From Virgisporangium aliadipatigenens (lineage in GTDB: Bacteria; Actinomycetota; Actinomycetes; Mycobacteriales; Micromonosporaceae), in assembly GCF_016863615.1 (NCBI RefSeq), contig NZ_BOPF01000053.1, positions 1 to 61,884 of the forward strand: a DNA stretch of 61,884 nt. The letters are read 5' to 3'. Shown here piece by piece: positions 24,949 through 32,749 of the stretch. Each line of letters begins with the position of its first letter. Within the stretch, counting starts at the first letter, position 1. The notes beneath the pieces were generated by a model. The model ran no database searches. It saw only the letters and a list, made by a program, of their open reading frames with translations, and was not told the DNA's origin. A program made the position numbers and the translations under genes.

Positions 24949-25506
24949 ATGACAAAACGCCCGGGGGATCCCGTGTCGCACTTTGCCGCTGCCGTGGTCC
25001 GTGACCGCGAAGGTTGGACCGCCACCGAACTCGACCTGACCGGCGCCGCCGATCTGGAGGACGTCGCCGACCGCCTGCGCGACGCCGATCCGGACAGCCC
25101 GCTGTCGGTGCTGTTCGTGGAGGCCGACGACACCTTTCTCGCGATCCTGCGCCTCGACGAGGGCGAGGACCTGCGGGTCTTCGGTTCCGACTCGGCGTTC
25201 ATCGCGGAGTCACGTCTGGGGGCGTTGCTGCTGAGCGACGCCGAGGAACCCACCGCCGAACCGGCCGCGGTCGCCGTGGACGACACCGACGAGGAACCGT
25301 CCACAGTGGAGCAGGAGGAGGACACGCCGGTCGCCACCGACGCCGACCCGGTCGGGGATCCCGATCTGCTGACCGATCTCGGCGTTCCGGCACCCCGGCT
25401 GTTGAGCCTGTGCGGGCGGGAGGGCATGCTTCCGGCTGACGTGATCGCCGAGGTGTGCCAGTTGATCGGCTGCGGCGACGAGGTGGAGGAGCTGCGCGAC
25501 GCGTGA
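24949..25506 (+). CDS. tRNA adenosine deaminase-associated protein
   Basis: 185 residues from ATG 24949; starts at GTG 24922 and GTG 24973 are also possible, and the last gives an N-terminus VSHFAAAVVRD that resembles family members. The protein is strongly acidic, with an Asp/Glu/Ala linker (about 95-125) separating an N-terminal alpha/beta domain and a short C-terminal helical domain. The family is named for its constant position just before tadA in actinobacteria, and here its stop overlaps the tadA start in a GTGA junction. Biochemical role not established. Confidence 0.75.
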   Translation: MTKRPGDPVSHFAAAVVRDREGWTATELDLTGAADLEDVADRLRDADPDSPLSVLFVEADDTFLAILRLDEGEDLRVFGSDSAFIAESRLGALLLSDAEEPTAEPAAVAVDDTDEEPSTVEQEEDTPVATDADPVGDPDLLTDLGVPAPRLLSLCGREGMLPADVIAEVCQLIGCGDEVEELRDA

Positions 25507-25994
25507 CGGAACGCCGGGAGCGCCACGAACGCTGGATGCGCCGCGCACTAGAGGCGGCCACGAGCGTGGACGCGCCCGACGACGTCCCGGTGGGGGCCGT
25601 GCTCTACGGGCCCGACGGTGCCGAACTGGCAGCCGCCCGCAACGAGCGCGAGGCCACGCACGACCCCACCGCCCACGCGGAAGTGCTGGTGCTGCGCGCC
25701 GCCGCGAGGAAACGACGGTCGTGGCGGCTCGACGGCTGCACCCTGGTCGTCACCCTGGAACCGTGCACGATGTGTGCCGGGGCGCTGGTGCTGGCCCGCA
25801 TCGACACGCTCGTCTTCGGTGCGTGGGAGCCGAAGACCGGTGCGGTCGGTTCGCTCTGGGACGTGGTGCGCGACCGCCGCAGCTTTCACCGCCCGGAGGT
25901 CTACGGCGGCGTGCTCGAGGCGGAGTGCGCCTTGCTGCTACGCGACTTTTTCCGGGAGGACGGCCCCCGCGGCGGCGCCCTCGGGGAGCAGTAG
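25503..25994 (+). CDS. tadA: tRNA-specific adenosine deaminase
   Basis: 163 residues from GTG 25503. Zinc-dependent deaminase motifs are complete: H58-A-E60 (proton shuttle E60) and P87-C-T-M-C91. The length and the PVGAVL block fit TadA, which converts A34 of tRNA-Arg(ACG) to inosine. The last 57 bases overlap the convergent thioesterase gene, an unusually long tail-to-tail overlap. Translationally coupled to the preceding gene. Confidence 0.92.
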   Translation: MTERRERHERWMRRALEAATSVDAPDDVPVGAVLYGPDGAELAAARNEREATHDPTAHAEVLVLRAAARKRRSWRLDGCTLVVTLEPCTMCAGALVLARIDTLVFGAWEPKTGAVGSLWDVVRDRRSFHRPEVYGGVLEAECALLLRDFFREDGPRGGALGEQ

Positions 25995-26396
25995 CGAGGC
26001 GACCGCGCGGCTCTCGTCGCTCCACGGCGTGGGCCGTCGCGTCGACTGGTCGACCCGGATGTTCACGCGGTGCCCCTCGGCGTGCGTGACGGAACCGTCC
26101 ACAGAGGACACCCGGAACCCGTAGCGCGCACTGGACCCGCCGAGGTGTTCCAGCCACAGGTGCACGTGAACGGTGCCGGTGCCCGGAATCGGTGCCAGGT
26201 ACCGCACCCCGAACTCGGCCACCACGTGGAACACGTCAGGCTTCGTCGGCCGGCCGTCGCGGAAGCTGAACCCGTGCCGCCGCCAGAAGGCGCCGAGAAC
26301 GCGTTCGATGAAAAGGGCGTAGCGGGAATTGTGCACGACCCCCTGCGGGTCGAGGTCGTCGAAGTGGATCTCCACGGGTTCGGTCAGCACGGTCAC
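25938..26396 (-). CDS. Acyl-CoA thioesterase (hotdog fold)
   Basis: 152 residues from GTG 26396 in a GTGA overlap with the TetR gene stop. The 4HBT/YbgC motif reads DDLDPQGVVHNSRY with the catalytic aspartate D16. It should hydrolyse short or aromatic acyl-CoA thioesters. Coupled behind a TetR regulator, it is probably the regulated target of that operon. The C-terminal region overlaps tadA by 57 bases on the other strand. Confidence 0.8.
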   Translation of the reverse strand: MTVLTEPVEIHFDDLDPQGVVHNSRYALFIERVLGAFWRRHGFSFRDGRPTKPDVFHVVAEFGVRYLAPIPGTGTVHVHLWLEHLGGSSARYGFRVSSVDGSVTHAEGHRVNIRVDQSTRRPTPWSDESRAVASLLLPEGAAAGAVLPEKVA

Positions 26397-27031
26397 TCCT
26401 CGGGAAGCACGGTGGGGTCGACGGCCGCGTTGCGCAGCAGGTCCAGGGCGGCCCGTCGGGAGCGGGCGTTCACCTCGTCGGCGTCGCCCAGGCGGGCCTG
26501 GTGCACCGACGCGATGGCGAACGTGTTGAGCGTGAACGCGAGCTGCCGCGGCTCCACGTCGGGTTTGAGCGGGGCGGCTGCCGCGAGGCGTTCCAGAAAA
26601 AGAAGCCACTCCTCGAGAACCCGGATCAGACGGTCGCGCACCGGCCCCGGTCTCATGTCGAACTCGAATTGGGCGTTGGTGAAGAAGCACCCGCCGGGCT
26701 GCTCCTCGGCGTCGACGCTCCACGCCTGGTGCACCTCGTGCGCGCGCCACAGGCGCAGCATCCGGTCCGGCTCGGCGAGCACCGGGGCGACGACCTTCTC
26801 CTGGAACCGCGTGACGGCGTACTCCACGGTCGCCAGTTGCAGCTCTTCCTTGCTGGTGAAGTGCGCGAAGAGCCCGGCCTTGCTGACGCCGAGCCGCCCG
26901 GCGAGCTGGCTGAGGGAGAGCCCGTCGAGCCCGTCGACGGTGGCGATCGTCATCGAGGTGCGCAGGATCGCCTCGCGTGCGCGAAGGCCCCGGGCCTGTG
27001 CCCGGGGCCTCGGCGGGTCGGAAGGAGCCAT
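26393..27031 (-). CDS. TetR/AcrR-family transcriptional regulator
   Basis: 212 residues from ATG 27031 (a GTG three codons earlier is possible). The N-terminal helix-turn-helix is clear: AREAILRTSMTIATVDGLDGLSL, then LAGRLGVSKAGLFAHFTSKEEL. The C-terminal ligand domain is of the kind seen with acyl-CoA metabolism regulators. It is cotranscribed with the thioesterase. A palindrome CGACCGGTCG 28 bases upstream is a likely autoregulatory operator. Confidence 0.88.
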   Translation of the reverse strand: MAPSDPPRPRAQARGLRAREAILRTSMTIATVDGLDGLSLSQLAGRLGVSKAGLFAHFTSKEELQLATVEYAVTRFQEKVVAPVLAEPDRMLRLWRAHEVHQAWSVDAEEQPGGCFFTNAQFEFDMRPGPVRDRLIRVLEEWLLFLERLAAAAPLKPDVEPRQLAFTLNTFAIASVHQARLGDADEVNARSRRAALDLLRNAAVDPTVLPEE

Positions 27032-27054
27032 GCGGGTCACCGTACCCGCAATTG

Positions 27055-27070
27055 CGACCGACCGGTCGTT
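27055..27070. promoter_or_regulatory. Candidate TetR operator
   Basis: The perfect palindrome CGACCGGTCG (27059-27068) lies in the gap between the TetR gene and the convergently placed end of the 27085 gene, upstream of the TetR start. Its form (ACCGACCGGT-like) resembles sites bound by TetR-family regulators. Confidence 0.5.
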
Positions 27071-27084
27071 AGTTTTTGAGTGAG

Positions 27085-28371
27085 CTAAGCCACCCGCGCC
27101 AGATCGAGCAGCAGAATCTCGTCTCCCTCCTGCCAGGACATGAGCAGCAGGTTCGGCGCGGACTCGACGAGCGGCAGCGGCTGGCCCGCGTCGTCACGGG
27201 CCATCATCCGGTTGGCGACCTTCCCCGTCGTGACGTCCCACAACGCCGCCGACGTGATCTCCACTTCGTTCGAACGGCTGCCGGCGAGCGGCCGGAAGAA
27301 CACCACCTCCGCGAACCGGCCACCCATCAGCGGCGTGACGACACCGGTCGCGGGCAGCACGACGACACCCGAACCGTCGATGCGCTGGACCGCCGCGTGA
27401 CCGTCGGTGCTCGAACCGCCGCACCACTCCACCGTGCCGCACGCCATGCGCGACAGCTGCGGGCTGCGGGTGTAGCGCACCTTCCGACCCGACACCAGGT
27501 CCCACACGGTGCCGTCGGGCGGCCCGTCGCCTCCGTAGTGCGTGGTGTTCACGACGCCGGGCAGGCGCCACGACGGGATGAACCCGTTGCCGTCCGGCAC
27601 CCGTTCGGCCGTCCCGCCGGTCAGCGGCACCCGCCACAGCCCGGTGAACTGGCCCTCCCACGTGAACATGCCGCCCTTCGAAGTGCCCCACACCACGGAC
27701 TCGCCGGCGATCGTCACGAGGCTGACCCGTTCGCCCGCCGGCGCCGTCAGCTCGGCGACCGGAGCCGTCCCGGAGCCGTCCAGCTTCGAAGCCATGACCG
27801 TGGGGTTCCGCAGCTGCACGCCGATGGAACCCGTGCTCCACACCACCCGTCCGGCGACCACGCCCAGCAGCGTCACGCTGCCCGGGCCGAGGGCCGGACT
27901 GAGCGGCGTCCGCGCCCCGTTCGTCACGTCCCAGGCCACGAAGCGGGACGCCGGGTTGCCGGGCTGATCCCGGATCAGGAGCCGGCCGTCCGGCAGCCAC
28001 ACCAGCGGCGTGTAGCCGTGCCCGTCCGGCGTCTGCCTCGGCAGCCGCCGCACCGCCTCCGGCCAGATCTCCGCCGGTGAGCGCGGGTTCGTGAAGTCGG
28101 GCAGTCGCGCGGCGTCCGTCGGGGGCAGCGGCGCGGCCACCACCACCGGCGGCGGCCGGAGCTCGGGCGCGGGCCGTTTGATCAGGGGCACCGCACCCAC
28201 TCCGAGAGCCATGACAAGAGCGACCGCCGTCCCGGCCCGGATCCGCCTGATCCTGCGGCGTCGCGCGATCCCGCGCTCTATTTCCGTGTAGAACTGGGGA
28301 AGCGGCGCCCGGGCCGCCCCGCCGGCCTCCTGGATGGCCTGGGCGAGTTCCTCTTCGAGAGCGGTGTTCAC
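27085..28371 (-). CDS. Membrane-anchored extracytoplasmic protein cotranscribed with a sigma factor
   Basis: 428 residues from GTG 28371, in a GTGA overlap with the sigma factor gene stop. A cytoplasmic N-terminal segment (1-about 48) ends in a basic RRRRIRRIR run, then one membrane helix (AGTAVALVMALGVGAVPLI). The extracellular part reads as a beta-propeller-like domain with repeated strands (GYTPLVWLPDGRLLIRD, VTLLGVVAGRVVWST, VSLVTIAGESVVWGT). Its N-terminus is short for a zinc-binding anti-sigma domain and no HxxxCxxC motif is visible. It may still control or be controlled by the coupled sigma factor (inference). Confidence 0.7.
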   Translation of the reverse strand: MNTALEEELAQAIQEAGGAARAPLPQFYTEIERGIARRRRIRRIRAGTAVALVMALGVGAVPLIKRPAPELRPPPVVVAAPLPPTDAARLPDFTNPRSPAEIWPEAVRRLPRQTPDGHGYTPLVWLPDGRLLIRDQPGNPASRFVAWDVTNGARTPLSPALGPGSVTLLGVVAGRVVWSTGSIGVQLRNPTVMASKLDGSGTAPVAELTAPAGERVSLVTIAGESVVWGTSKGGMFTWEGQFTGLWRVPLTGGTAERVPDGNGFIPSWRLPGVVNTTHYGGDGPPDGTVWDLVSGRKVRYTRSPQLSRMACGTVEWCGGSSTDGHAAVQRIDGSGVVVLPATGVVTPLMGGRFAEVVFFRPLAGSRSNEVEITSAALWDVTTGKVANRMMARDDAGQPLPLVESAPNLLLMSWQEGDEILLLDLARVA

Positions 28372-28889
28372 GACGACCTCCGGGACAGGAGAGAGCGGGC
28401 TGCTGACCCCGTTCCACCGAGGTCTGAACGAAGTCGCTCCAGTGCCCGGAACGCGGTGCTGCGCACGGTCCCACGCGATATGCCGAGTACGGCCGCGACC
28501 TGTTCGTCGGAGAGACGCTCGTAATAACGCAGCACCAGGACGGCCCGCTGCCGCGGTGCCAGCCCGCGCAGGGCCTGCCAGAGGCCGCCGCGACTGTCGA
28601 CGTCGGCCAGCCCGCCGTCGTCGTATCCCCGCTCGGGAACGGCGCCGACCAGCCGTTCCCGCCGCCGGCGCCGCCACCAACTGATGTGCAGCCGCACCAT
28701 GATCGTGCGGACGTACCCCTCCGGGTCGCCCTTCTGACGCACCCGTTCCCACGCGGCACCCAGCCGGATCAGCGCTTCCTGCGCCAGATCGTCGGCGTCA
28801 TGCTGGTTGCCGGTCAGGACGTAGCCGAACCTGACCAGGCTCGGCGCCCGCGCCCGGGCATACTCGGCGAAACTCTCACTCGGATCCAC
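28368..28889 (-). CDS. SigE-family (ECF-type) RNA polymerase sigma factor
   Basis: 173 residues, the normal size for this group. Region 2 is at about 10-75 (FGYVLTGNQHDADDLAQEALIRL, then YVRTIMVRLHISWWRRRRRER) and region 4 at about 105-155 (LAPRQRAVLVLRYYERLSDEQVAAVLGISRGTVRS). It belongs to the actinobacterial SigE-type subfamily. It is the first gene of a two-gene operon with the membrane protein at 27085. No extra C-terminal domain is present. Confidence 0.9.
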   Translation of the reverse strand: MDPSESFAEYARARAPSLVRFGYVLTGNQHDADDLAQEALIRLGAAWERVRQKGDPEGYVRTIMVRLHISWWRRRRRERLVGAVPERGYDDGGLADVDSRGGLWQALRGLAPRQRAVLVLRYYERLSDEQVAAVLGISRGTVRSTAFRALERLRSDLGGTGSAARSLLSRRSS

Positions 28890-28940
28890 CGGACCTCCCC
28901 TCGCACCAGGGACGCCCGGGACGGGGTGTTCTGCTGCTCC

Positions 28941-29654
28941 CTACCCGGCTTTGACCACGGTGTCGAGCGCGACCTCGACCATCTGGGCGAACGTCTCCTG
29001 ACGCTCCTGCGAGGTCGTCTTCTCCCCGGTCGTGATCTGATCGCTGACCGTCAGCAGCGTCAACGCCTTCGCCCTGAACCGCGCCGCGATCGTGTAGAGC
29101 GCCGCGGACTCCATCTCGACGGCCAGCACGCCGTAATCCGCGAGGCGGTCGTAGAGATCGGGACGATCCGTGTAGAAGAAGTCGGCCGCGAGAATCGGCC
29201 CCACGGTGACCGGGATCGACCGCGCCTCGGCCGTGTCCACCGCGGCGCGCAGCAGCCCGAAGTCCGCCACCGGCGCGTAGTCGATCAGCCCGTCGAAGCG
29301 GATCCGGTTCATGTTCGAATCGGTGCACGACCCGCTGGCGGCGATGACGTCCCGCAGCTTCAACGTGGTGCCCAGCGCCCCGCACGTGCCGACGCGCACC
29401 AGCGTCTGGACGCCGTAGTCGTTGATCAGCTCGTGCGTGTAGATCGACGCGGACGGCATGCCCATACCCGTCCCCTGCACCGACACCGGAACGCCCTGGT
29501 ACGTACCCGTGTACCCGAGCATGCCCCGCACGTTGTTGTAACACTTCGCGTCGGTCAGGAACGTCTCGGCGATCCACTTCGCCCGTAGCGGGTCGCCGGG
29601 CAGAAGAACGCGAGGAGCGATCTCACCGGGCGCCGCGCCGATATGCGTGCTCAT
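28941..29654 (-). CDS. deoD: Purine-nucleoside phosphorylase, hexameric type
   Basis: 237 residues from ATG 29654. Motifs include the phosphate-binding [14 protein letters not shown] (18-31), [18 protein letters not shown] and the nucleoside-binding [17 protein letters not shown] is at the catalytic aspartate. It reversibly cleaves purine nucleosides to base and ribose-1-phosphate. The gene lies 51 bases downstream, in the reading direction, of nothing coupled: it stands alone, with the tRNA-Ser gene divergent upstream. Confidence 0.93.
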   Translation of the reverse strand: MSTHIGAAPGEIAPRVLLPGDPLRAKWIAETFLTDAKCYNNVRGMLGYTGTYQGVPVSVQGTGMGMPSASIYTHELINDYGVQTLVRVGTCGALGTTLKLRDVIAASGSCTDSNMNRIRFDGLIDYAPVADFGLLRAAVDTAEARSIPVTVGPILAADFFYTDRPDLYDRLADYGVLAVEMESAALYTIAARFRAKALTLLTVSDQITTGEKTTSQERQETFAQMVEVALDTVVKAG

Positions 29655-29720
29655 GGGTTCGATCCTGCCAGGGGGAGGGGGTGCGGCGAGGCCGGGGAGC
29701 GTTCCGGTAATGTACTCGCC

Positions 29721-29810
29721 GGTGGTGTGTCCGAGCGGCCTAAGGAGCACGCCTCGAAAGCGTGTGAGGGTGCAAGCCCTCCAAGGGTTCAAATCCCTTC
29801 ACCACCGCCA
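29721..29810 (+). tRNA. tRNA-Ser (anticodon CGA), CCA encoded
   Basis: The acceptor arms GGTGGTG (29721-29727) and CACCACC (29800-29806) pair perfectly, followed by discriminator G and CCA. The anticodon stem CACGC/GCGTG encloses the loop CTCGAAA with anticodon CGA at 29755-29757. A long variable arm, as in class II tRNAs, and the T-loop GGTTCAAATCC are present. Confidence 0.95.
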
Positions 29811-29822
29811 CTGAGCAGGTCA

Positions 29823-29858
29823 AACGCCCGGCAGGTCCACGCGGACAGGCCGGGCGTT
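29823..29858 (+). terminator. Terminator behind tRNA-Ser(CGA)
   Basis: Arms AACGCCCGGC (29823-29832) and GCCGGGCGTT (29849-29858) pair over 10 bp, with an inner GTCC/GGAC helix. It sits 12 bases after the tRNA and runs into the convergent 29872 gene, so it may act in both directions. A closely similar hairpin stands beside the other tRNA-Ser at 33799. Confidence 0.75.
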
Positions 29859-29871
29859 GTGGCGTCTGGTC

Positions 29872-30585
29872 TCACGGGCGCTCGTGCCGCTTCGCACCTG
29901 TCCGGTCGTAGGTTCTGACGGAGAAATACACCGTCAACGCCAACTCCCCATCGGACGGCAACCCGAACCGACGGTCGACGAGCCCACCGAACGCCCCGCA
30001 CCCGTACGACACCGGCACCGCCAAATCGTCGTCCACCACCGCGAACCGCAGCACCAGCGGCTCCTCCTGAACGGGCACCCGCTCCCCGACGATTTCTCCC
30101 ACGACGACGATGGGATCTGTCGTGGTGCCGATGGCGCAGTTGCCAGCGACGTGTCGGCCGCGCACCCGGTACCGCAGATGCAGGATTTCGGCCATCGGCG
30201 GCCCGGCGACGAAATCGATATGGCCGGCGTATTCGGGCGCGACCGTGATTGCCGACCGGCCCGGAATGCGTACCGGATCCGCGCGCAGGGCGCCGAAAAT
30301 GAATCGGGTCTGCGGATCGTCCGGCAGGCGACCCTCGGCGTGCGTGGTTTTGAGAGCGATCGGAACGGTGACGGTGCCCAGCCGAATCGTTCCCGAGGCG
30401 TGCATTTCCTCGCACCGCCACCTGGTCGGGTCGGCGCCGGCGGGAATCGCGGGGCAGTCGTCGAAAGCGAATATCGGCACCTCCGGCGACGCGGCGACCG
30501 CCGAGGTCGGGACTACTGCCGCCGCGCCCATTACGGCGCACGCCACCACCAGCGAGATTTTCCGGAACGGCATTGTCATGTCCAT
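29872..30585 (-). CDS. Secreted hypothetical protein
   Basis: 237 residues from ATG 30585; in-frame ATGs at residues 3 and 5 are also possible. A signal peptide (about 1-31, hydrophobic ISLVVACAVMGAAAVV, cleavage near AVAA) is followed by a beta-rich domain with four cysteines (in FDDCPAI, RWRCEE, AGNCAIG and YGCGAF) that could form two disulfides. No known domain. GC content is lower near the start than in neighbouring genes. It lies in the accessory patch between two tRNA-Ser genes. Confidence 0.65.
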   Translation of the reverse strand: MDMTMPFRKISLVVACAVMGAAAVVPTSAVAASPEVPIFAFDDCPAIPAGADPTRWRCEEMHASGTIRLGTVTVPIALKTTHAEGRLPDDPQTRFIFGALRADPVRIPGRSAITVAPEYAGHIDFVAGPPMAEILHLRYRVRGRHVAGNCAIGTTTDPIVVVGEIVGERVPVQEEPLVLRFAVVDDDLAVPVSYGCGAFGGLVDRRFGLPSDGELALTVYFSVRTYDRTGAKRHERP

Positions 30586-30629
30586 GTCCGCCAGTACACG
30601 GGAGCGGTGGCATGAGCGCAGTGGGCCTC

Positions 30630-30655
30630 GTTCTACGGCACCGGTAGAACTTTTT
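30630..30655. terminator. Inverted repeat with T-run
   Basis: GTTCTAC (30630-30636) and GTAGAAC (30644-30650) pair over 7 bp around a 7-base loop and are followed on the + strand by five T. It is placed just after the stop (minus strand) of the DUF6069-like gene; the T-run favours rightward termination, so its use is uncertain. Confidence 0.4.
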
Positions 30656-30664
30656 GTACCGGCG

Positions 30665-31297
30665 TCACGCCGGACGGTCCATGAGGCACCACTGCCCGAC
30701 GATCGCCGCGCCGGCGCCGACGAGCGTGGTGGACATGCCGGTGACGATGCCGGCGTTCATGGCGTCGGTGACCCAGTAGACGAACGGCGCGGCCACGGCC
30801 ATCGCGACCGCGGTCATCACCACGTGCGTCGCCGTGAGGCTCAGCCGGATCCGCGAGCCGCGCAGCAGCAGGATCACCGGAACGCCCACCACGATCGCGA
30901 CGAGCGACACGGCCAGCCCGAACAGGCCGCCGTAGAACATGATCCCCAGGGTGGCGACACTGCTGGAGAGCGGGTCGTCGTCGAACGCACCGAGCTCGGG
31001 CCACGCCTGGACGAGCGCGGTCACGACAACGCCCACCACCGCCGTTCCGCCCAGCCATCTGTCGGACGCCACCGTGTCCGCGGCCAGCCGCCGGCCGATC
31101 AGGACCAGCAGCACGAGGGGCAGACCGGTCACGAGGATCCGCGCGACGGGCGAGACTCCGGTCGCCCCGAAGCTCAGGGCCAGGGCCGCGGTCGCGACAC
31201 CGCCGACGACACCCATCCCCAGGGCGGCGACGGAGAGTCGACACGCCAGCGCCGACTGCGATCCGGACCGGGTTTCCACGTCACCTGTGATCGTCAT
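30665..31297 (-). CDS. Four-helix membrane protein (DUF6069-like)
   Basis: 210 residues from ATG 31297, chosen for AGGAGG directly upstream. At least five hydrophobic stretches are seen (ALGMGVVGGVATAALAL, ILVTGLPLVLLVLI, TAVVGVVVTALVQAW, LFGLAVSLVAIVVGVPVILLL, VVMTAVAMAVAAPFVYWV) plus a C-terminal one. The family has no known activity. Its promoter region carries two exact copies, in opposite orientation, of a 16-base palindrome, so it is under tight control by a regulator that is not encoded alongside. Confidence 0.75.
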   Translation of the reverse strand: MTITGDVETRSGSQSALACRLSVAALGMGVVGGVATAALALSFGATGVSPVARILVTGLPLVLLVLIGRRLAADTVASDRWLGGTAVVGVVVTALVQAWPELGAFDDDPLSSSVATLGIMFYGGLFGLAVSLVAIVVGVPVILLLRGSRIRLSLTATHVVMTAVAMAVAAPFVYWVTDAMNAGIVTGMSTTLVGAGAAIVGQWCLMDRPA

Positions 31298-31323
31298 GGC
31301 ATTCCTCCTGCTCCAGGGCGCTT

Positions 31324-31372
31324 TTGAGCGGGTGCTCAACACGAAGGTACATCGATTTGAGCACCCGCTCAA
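31324..31372 (-). promoter_or_regulatory. Promoter with two TetR-type operators upstream of the 31297 gene
   Basis: Palindromes TTGAGCGGGTGCTCAA (31324-31339) and its exact reverse complement (31357-31372) are centred 33 bp apart, three helical turns. Read leftward, TTGAGC (31372-31367) and TACCTT (31349-31344) with 17 bases between make a plausible -35/-10 pair. One operator therefore covers the -35 and the other lies just past the -10. Confidence 0.65.
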
Positions 31373-31631
31373 GGTCGCCGAGTCCCGGATTGATGCCACC
31401 CGCCGGGCGGCACGGTCGGCCGTCAGGCGCCGTCGCGTCTCATCGACGCCGACCGGATTGATCTCGACCGCGACGATGTCCAGCCTCTGGTGGCCGTGAG
31501 AACGGCGAAGAGCGCGGCGACCGGTACGGGCCCCCGAAGATTCATGCCCATGGCGCTATGAATGCAGCGGCGGCCGATTCTGCCGAGCGCATTCATGAAA
31601 GCCTTTAAAGGGGATCGATTGCCCGAATGGA
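31373..31631. other. Intergenic region without a recognisable gene
   Basis: I find no convincing reading frame here on either strand. Short open stretches have no ribosome site and poor third-position bias. A TetR regulator gene would be expected beside the paired operators but is absent. Confidence 0.5.
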
Positions 31632-32078
31632 CTAAGTCGGCCCGATCTCGTGCCCGGGCTGCCCCTCGGTGCGCCGCTTCATTTTGAGTTCCGCCTCGAA
31701 CAGGTGGCGTCGCCCGCCGGCGAGGTCGTCGCGGACGGCGTTCTCGGTGTGGCGGAATGCGCTGTAGTAGCCGTCGTCGTACTCCTCCATCACCTGGAAC
31801 GTCCACCGCCCTTCGAGCACGTTGCGGCCGATGAGTTCGCGTTCGATCCGCTCGGCCCATTCCTTGTGCCCGGCCTGGCGCAGCAGTTCGACGGCGGCGT
31901 CCAGTTCGAAATCCGCGGTGCCGGTGAGCTGGTGCCATGCGTACAGGTGCCCGCGCGCCCGTTCGATGGTCTCCAGGGCCTTGCTTATCTTTCCCAGCGC
32001 GTCGACGGTGGCGTCGTCGAGCCCGTCCGGACGCCGGTGTTCGTCGTCGGTCGGTGTAGGAACCCCGTTGGTGCTCAC
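31632..32078 (-). CDS. Conserved-looking hypothetical cytoplasmic protein
   Basis: 148 residues from GTG 32078, supported by AGGGGGA 5 bases upstream. After a hydrophilic N-terminus (1-23) the protein is helical and charged: LGKISKALETIERARGHLYAWHQL, ELDAAVELLRQAGHKEWAERIEREL, then YYSAFRHTENAVRDDLAGG. No signal peptide or membrane helix. The family is not one I can name with confidence; codon bias indicates a real gene. It replaces the 3' end of a decayed glycosyltransferase gene lying just upstream. Confidence 0.65.
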   Translation of the reverse strand: MSTNGVPTPTDDEHRRPDGLDDATVDALGKISKALETIERARGHLYAWHQLTGTADFELDAAVELLRQAGHKEWAERIERELIGRNVLEGRWTFQVMEEYDDGYYSAFRHTENAVRDDLAGGRRHLFEAELKMKRRTEGQPGHEIGPT

Positions 32079-32109
32079 ATCATCCCCCTGTGTGTGTCCC
32101 GCAACGCGA

Positions 32110-32599
32110 GGCCCGCGCCCGGTCAGCGGACCGGCTGAGTGATGGCCGGGCCGGTCATTCGCGATACAGAAGGCCGGTCCCGGCGATGCGATGCCCCGGG
32201 CTGACGACGCCCGCGGCGAGCGGCATGTCCGTATCCGACACCGGGAGAGCCATTCCACCGGCCCAGCGCCAGGGCGGCCGGCGGTCGACACCCACGCCTC
32301 GAACATCTCCTCACCCGTCAGCGATCTCTCCGAAAGGCTCGTCCCCGTCCCATCCCCTGGTAGAGCCCACCGGAAACAGGTCAGCGGCCTTCGGCATGGT
32401 CCGGATGCCGCGCGAGGACGTCGGGAATCAACGCGTCGTCGGCGTCCAACGCCTTCACGAGACCGCCTCCGGCGCGCTGGAGCGCGACCGTGCGGGCGAC
32501 GCCGGGGCCGCCGTGCCGGCTACGGCCGAAACCGAGGCGGGGCTCGTCAGGCAGCAGATTCACCACGGCACCGTCGAGTCCGTTCGCTGCACGAGCCAC
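32110..32599 (-). pseudogene. Decayed family 2 glycosyltransferase
   Basis: Pieces of one GT2-type protein can be followed leftward through all three reading frames. The first piece (32599-32381) gives GGPGVARTVALQRAGGG then LVKALDADDALIPDVLAR, the nucleotide-sugar and DxD region, and ends at a premature TGA. A second frame (about 32385-32317) gives DLFPVGSTRGWDGDEPFGEI. A third piece (about 32310-32170) gives EEMFEAWVSTAGRPG, and another frame MALPVSDTD ... GLLYRE before a stop at 32155. The N-terminal part is missing. This is frameshifted and truncated, so no active enzyme is made. Confidence 0.7.
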
Positions 32600-32697
32600 A
32601 TCCCAGGGTCAACCGGCGGCCGAGCCGAGATGACAAAAGTGGTGACGTCCACCGGCGCGGCACGGGCAGTCCGCCCGACGACGGCGGGATCGCCGCG

Positions 32698-32730
32698 GCG
32701 CCCGGCGGCTGCGAGTGGGCCGCCGGGCGC
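32698..32730 (-). terminator. Hairpin terminator after the 32750 secreted protein
   Basis: Perfect 12-bp arms GCGCCCGGCGGC (32698-32709) and GCCGCCGGGCGC (32719-32730) enclose a 9-base loop, 20 bases past the stop codon in the direction of transcription. Confidence 0.75.
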
Positions 32731-32749
32731 CGTACGTTCGGGCGGCTCG

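Noticed and set aside
31373-31499. Remnant of a regulator gene beside the paired operators
   Set aside because: Short translations in this stretch do not show a helix-turn-helix or any coherent domain; I could not support a pseudogene call.
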